A stretch of 16,006 nt of DNA from Hoskinsella mucinilytica (GTDB lineage: Bacteria; Bacillota_I; Bacilli_A; Erysipelotrichales; Erysipelotrichaceae), in the NCBI RefSeq assembly GCF_045223415.1, contig NZ_JBEQZJ010000061.1, positions 1-16,006 on the forward strand, given 5' to 3'. Both the position numbers and the translations under genes were made by a program. Positions 13,789 through 16,006 of the stretch are shown here, piece after piece. A model generated the notes under the pieces. It was not told the origin of the DNA, did no database searches, and saw only the letters and a program-made list of their open reading frames with translations. How positions within the stretch are numbered: the first letter of the stretch is position 1; each line of letters starts with the position of its first letter.

Positions 13789-14153
13789 AAGTTCTATATT
13801 TTTTGATTGGAATGATTGCTTTCGCTCTAGGTGCGATTGGCGTTGTTCTACCTGTTTTACCTACTACTCCGTTTTTATTACTTGCGGCATTTTGTTTTAC
13901 CAAAAGCTCAAAACGAGTCAATGCTTGGTTCATTCAAACATCGCTATATCAAAAACATTTGGATAGTTTTGTGAAGAATAGAGCTATGACCTTAAAAACT
14001 AAAATTACACTGTTATCCTTTGCTTCTATCATGTTACTATTCGCAATGTATGCGATGGATCATTTCATTTTACGCTTATTCATTGCTTGCTTGATCGTAT
14101 TGAAATATTACTATTTTATTTTCCGAATTGATACAGTGAAAGTAAGCGAATAA
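13785..14153 (+). CDS. ybaN: YbaN/DUF454 family membrane protein
   Basis: A 122-residue inner-membrane protein of the DUF454 family. The signature is at the N-terminus: GAIGVVLPVLPTTPFLLLAA (18-37), followed by CFTKSSKRVNAWF. Three hydrophobic segments lie at about 3-24, 26-40 and 76-113, the last probably two helices. Function is unknown; related genes often sit near heme or iron genes in other bacteria. ATG 13785 overlaps the ygbA-like stop by 4 nt (ATGA) behind AAGGAAG, which fixes the start against a 43-residue longer frame inside the previous gene. Last gene of the operon, followed by two hairpins. Confidence 0.82.
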   Translation: MKVLYFLIGMIAFALGAIGVVLPVLPTTPFLLLAAFCFTKSSKRVNAWFIQTSLYQKHLDSFVKNRAMTLKTKITLLSFASIMLLFAMYAMDHFILRLFIACLIVLKYYYFIFRIDTVKVSE

Positions 14154-14167
14154 CGTCATAAGAAAAA

Positions 14168-14226
14168 GCCAGAGATTCTGGCCAATGGCATCAACCTAAG
14201 GAAATTTGGTTGATGCCATTTTTAAA
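14168..14226 (+). terminator. Tandem hairpins ending the cydDC operon
   Basis: The first hairpin is GCCAGA (14168-14173) with TCTGGC (14177-14182), preceded by five A but lacking the matching T-tract. Directly after comes a perfect 13-bp stem (14184-14196 with 14208-14220), an 11-nt loop and TTTTTAAAT. The second is a strong terminator. The first looks like a terminator whose T-run has been replaced. Confidence 0.8.
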
Positions 14227-14341
14227 TATTGTGTCTTAACTACAAAATAACTGAAGGAATCATATTTTTGGGTACACAAAAACTCATTGATTATGCGTTA
14301 GAATTTTTCAAAATTACTGATATCTGGATAAATCAACTTTT

Positions 14342-14357
14342 CTTAACTACGGTTGAG
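14342..14357 (+). repeat. 16-bp direct repeat, left copy, flanking the IS4-like element
   Basis: CTTAACTACGGTTGAG matches 15772-15787 exactly, while the bases just outside differ. It is a candidate target duplication. The transposase stop codon (14349-14347, - strand) lies inside it, and the shorter CTTAACTAC occurs a third time at 14235-14243. Confidence 0.8.
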
Positions 14358-15747
14358 TAGTTCTTAGTTTCCCATGACTATAAGAAGTCCTAGGCCAATT
14401 CCTCCCATCTAACCTGAAACGAATAGGACTGCTGCAGGTGACAATTCTTCCCCACCGTTGATTGTGCCTGCCTGGGCGTATAGGTATTTTAATTTTATGT
14501 ATCAATATTATAGCCAAGTCTATTAACTTCTCTATAGCTTTACCATTACAAGATCTAATCCAGCGACATAGATTGTTTTCACTCATCAGTTTGCTTAATT
14601 GGACTATATTCGTAGTATACTTATAGATGTTACTCTTATTTTTATCCTCTAAAATCAACATATCATTTAATTCTTTCCGTATGATTCCGATTAAATTGTG
14701 ATAGATTACTTTTGCATATATACAACACATTTCACAATCACAATCTTCACTGAAAAAACGTTCCCATTCATAATTTGTTTTTAATGTCTTATAAGAGCTT
14801 TCAATATCCCAGCGTTTTGCGTATAGGGATACAATTTCATTAGTAGAGAATTCTTTTTCACTTAAATTTGTAAAGTATATAAGGTCTGTATGGTGGATGT
14901 TTCCTTTTTTATCGGTATAAGTATAAGATTTTTTGACTACACGAATCTGGATAGTTGGGTTTTTCTGAAATCGTTCTTTTGCTATATCATACTTTAATCT
15001 TTTCAGCCAAGTTTTATCCAGTTTAACTTCTATCCACTTATCATTCGATTTCATTTGTGATACATATTTTTTGAAAAAATTAGATTTACCACGAATACAA
15101 TATTGGAAACCATATGATTCCAATATTGCGAATAATTCTATACAGCCATAGTATCGGTCTGCTAAATATATAATTTTCCTCCCATCAAATAATGAATGAC
15201 AGTTTGTAAGATGTTCAATAGCGATCGGTATCTCTGATTTTTTATATGGATTCATAGTGAAATCAACGATAAATCCATTGGTTATATCGTAGAGTGCTGC
15301 TGAACGACTCGTTGCTTTCTGCGCCGCATCTTTATTACGGATAAATTGGTTGGTCACAAAGTCAAATTGATTTAAAGCTTTCTTTGAAGGGCGGAGTTCA
15401 TTGGCAGTACCATCTTCTGAGAGCAGGATGTAACCTTTATAAGTTTTTACCAAATCAGATTCATAGAAAAAACGAGCAAAAGTATGAATCAAATCGGAAA
15501 ATACATCAGGGTTGACTTTTTTTAGTGCTTTGAAAGCAGCTTGTTTACTAATACGGAGATTGGTTTTTCCAATATCACTAAAATATTTAGAGAGTTCAGA
15601 CTGTGTACAGTTTTCAGAACGAAAGATTAAGTAAAGTAAAACATCATACCATGGAAATTTGAAAATACGCACAAAATCATTAGGATGCTTTCTGGTTAGG
15701 TGACGGACTTTTTCACAGCGGATGTAACTGCCGAACTTACCAAGCAA
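14347..15747 (-). CDS. IS4-family DDE transposase
   Basis: A 466-residue transposase (counted from TTG 15747) that would cut and join DNA by the DDE/RNase H mechanism. The acidic triad is D112 (LSEDGT), D197 (YLADRYYG) and E316. The IS4-family YREK signature is exact: Y309-x2-R312-x3-E316-x6-K323 in YAKRWDIESSYKTLK. The large beta-strand insertion between the second D and the E is present. TTG 15747 is preferred because AAGGA lies about 7 nt upstream and it keeps the gene inside the element. The frame is open back to 15825, where an ATG lies in the disrupted host gene. The stop TAG lies in the left direct repeat, so the last few residues (TTQP) may come from flanking DNA. Otherwise it looks intact. 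Confidence 0.88.
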   Translation of the reverse strand: MLGKFGSYIRCEKVRHLTRKHPNDFVRIFKFPWYDVLLYLIFRSENCTQSELSKYFSDIGKTNLRISKQAAFKALKKVNPDVFSDLIHTFARFFYESDLVKTYKGYILLSEDGTANELRPSKKALNQFDFVTNQFIRNKDAAQKATSRSAALYDITNGFIVDFTMNPYKKSEIPIAIEHLTNCHSLFDGRKIIYLADRYYGCIELFAILESYGFQYCIRGKSNFFKKYVSQMKSNDKWIEVKLDKTWLKRLKYDIAKERFQKNPTIQIRVVKKSYTYTDKKGNIHHTDLIYFTNLSEKEFSTNEIVSLYAKRWDIESSYKTLKTNYEWERFFSEDCDCEMCCIYAKVIYHNLIGIIRKELNDMLILEDKNKSNIYKYTTNIVQLSKLMSENNLCRWIRSCNGKAIEKLIDLAIILIHKIKIPIRPGRHNQRWGRIVTCSSPIRFRLDGRNWPRTSYSHGKLRTTQP

Positions 15748-15771
15748 AGAAGAAATCCTTGCCTGGCATGA
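14358..15771 (-). mobile_element. IS4-family insertion sequence (about 1.4 kb)
   Basis: The segment between the two 16-bp repeats contains only the transposase gene. Clear terminal inverted repeats were not found. The best match is GTAGTT at 14357-14362 against AACTAC at 15775-15780, which would put both ends partly inside the direct repeats. Ends are therefore given as the repeat-to-repeat interval, with several bases of doubt each side. The element interrupts the IS1634-like transposase stub to its right, a nested insertion. Confidence 0.75.
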
Positions 15772-15787
15772 CTTAACTACGGTTGAG
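15772..15787 (+). repeat. 16-bp direct repeat, right copy
   Basis: CTTAACTACGGTTGAG is identical to 14342-14357. On the - strand it encodes the last residues (LNRS) and the premature stop of the interrupted transposase. Confidence 0.8.
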
Positions 15788-15985
15788 CTCATCATTAAAA
15801 ATTTTATTAGGATCACCTTTACCAAAGGCAGCCTTTAAATAAGGGATGCGATCTTTTTCAAATTGACCAAGTTTAACTACAGTACGATGTTTTGGAATAC
15901 CATTTTCGTCCCTATAAGATTCTACAAGATCGCAAAAGAAGGTATTTTTTTTACCTTTGTTGTTTGGAATAACACGCAAGAACAT
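15773..15985 (-). pseudogene. N-terminal stub of an IS1634-like transposase, cut by the IS4-like element
   Basis: Seventy codons remain, from ATG 15985 (AGGAG 8 nt upstream) to a stop formed at the insertion junction. The residues MFLRVIPNNKGKKNTFFCD, then LVESYRDENGIPKHRTVVKL and GQ are typical of the start of IS1634-type transposases, which normally exceed 450 residues. No catalytic part remains, and the 120 bp beyond the IS4-like element (14221-14341) do not continue the protein. The body was therefore lost by deletion as well as interruption, or the stub was already short. The right end of the old element lies outside the window. Confidence 0.7.
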
Positions 15986-16006
15986 AAAAATCACTCCTTT
16001 ACTTAA

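Noticed and set aside
14347..15985. The two - strand transposase frames as one frameshifted gene
   Set aside because: The shorter one has an IS1634-type N-terminus, while the longer has its own complete IS4-type N-terminal region and is bounded by direct repeats, so they are separate elements.

Overview
The window reads as a chromosomal stretch of a low-GC Firmicute. AT-rich codon use, strong AGGAG-type ribosome sites, many short hairpin-plus-T terminators and a riboswitch-controlled metK all fit. Gene content and protein style suggest a gut-type Erysipelotrichia or Coprobacillaceae relative, but that placement is inference. All host genes lie on the + strand. The only - strand genes belong to insertion sequences at the two ends of the window.

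Left edge (1-1600): an IS91-like HUH transposase (Y2 type, zinc-binding N-terminus) is followed by a small zinc-ribbon gene and a terminator hairpin. Region 1699-3453: a permuted papain/NlpC-like amidase and a DUF362 protein with two 4Fe-4S clusters, each closed by its own terminator. Region 3454-4200 is decayed. It holds a 28-codon remnant and a small pseudogene broken by one in-frame stop.

Region 4196-9972 is the metabolic core. metK sits behind a SAM-clan (S-box-like) riboswitch whose P1 strand, antiterminator and terminator can all be traced by eye. The aptamer appears to lack the P4 arm of classical SAM-I RNAs. Next come a D-2-hydroxyacid dehydrogenase, an RDD membrane protein, a Cof-type HAD phosphatase, and a cluster of a DUF3784 membrane protein, an unknown 139-residue protein and a homocysteine S-methyltransferase. 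The last enzyme makes methionine, the substrate of MetK, so two steps of the activated-methyl cycle lie within 6 kb.

Region 10014-14226 is a tightly coupled operon: a CydD-like and a CydC-like half-transporter, a YgbA-family (nitrous-oxide-stimulated-promoter family) Cys-rich protein and a YbaN/DUF454 membrane protein. Each junction is a 1-4 nt overlap, behind a near-consensus promoter. A joint role in thiol/redox balance or nitrosative stress is inferred. Right edge (14342-16006): an IS4-family element (YREK signature) flanked by a 16-bp direct repeat has inserted into the start of another, IS1634-like, transposase gene, leaving a 70-codon stub.

The strongest candidates for a second look are the P4-less SAM riboswitch, the CydDC-YgbA-YbaN operon, and the odd structure of the nested insertion at the right end. 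No CRISPR array, tRNA or rRNA was seen.
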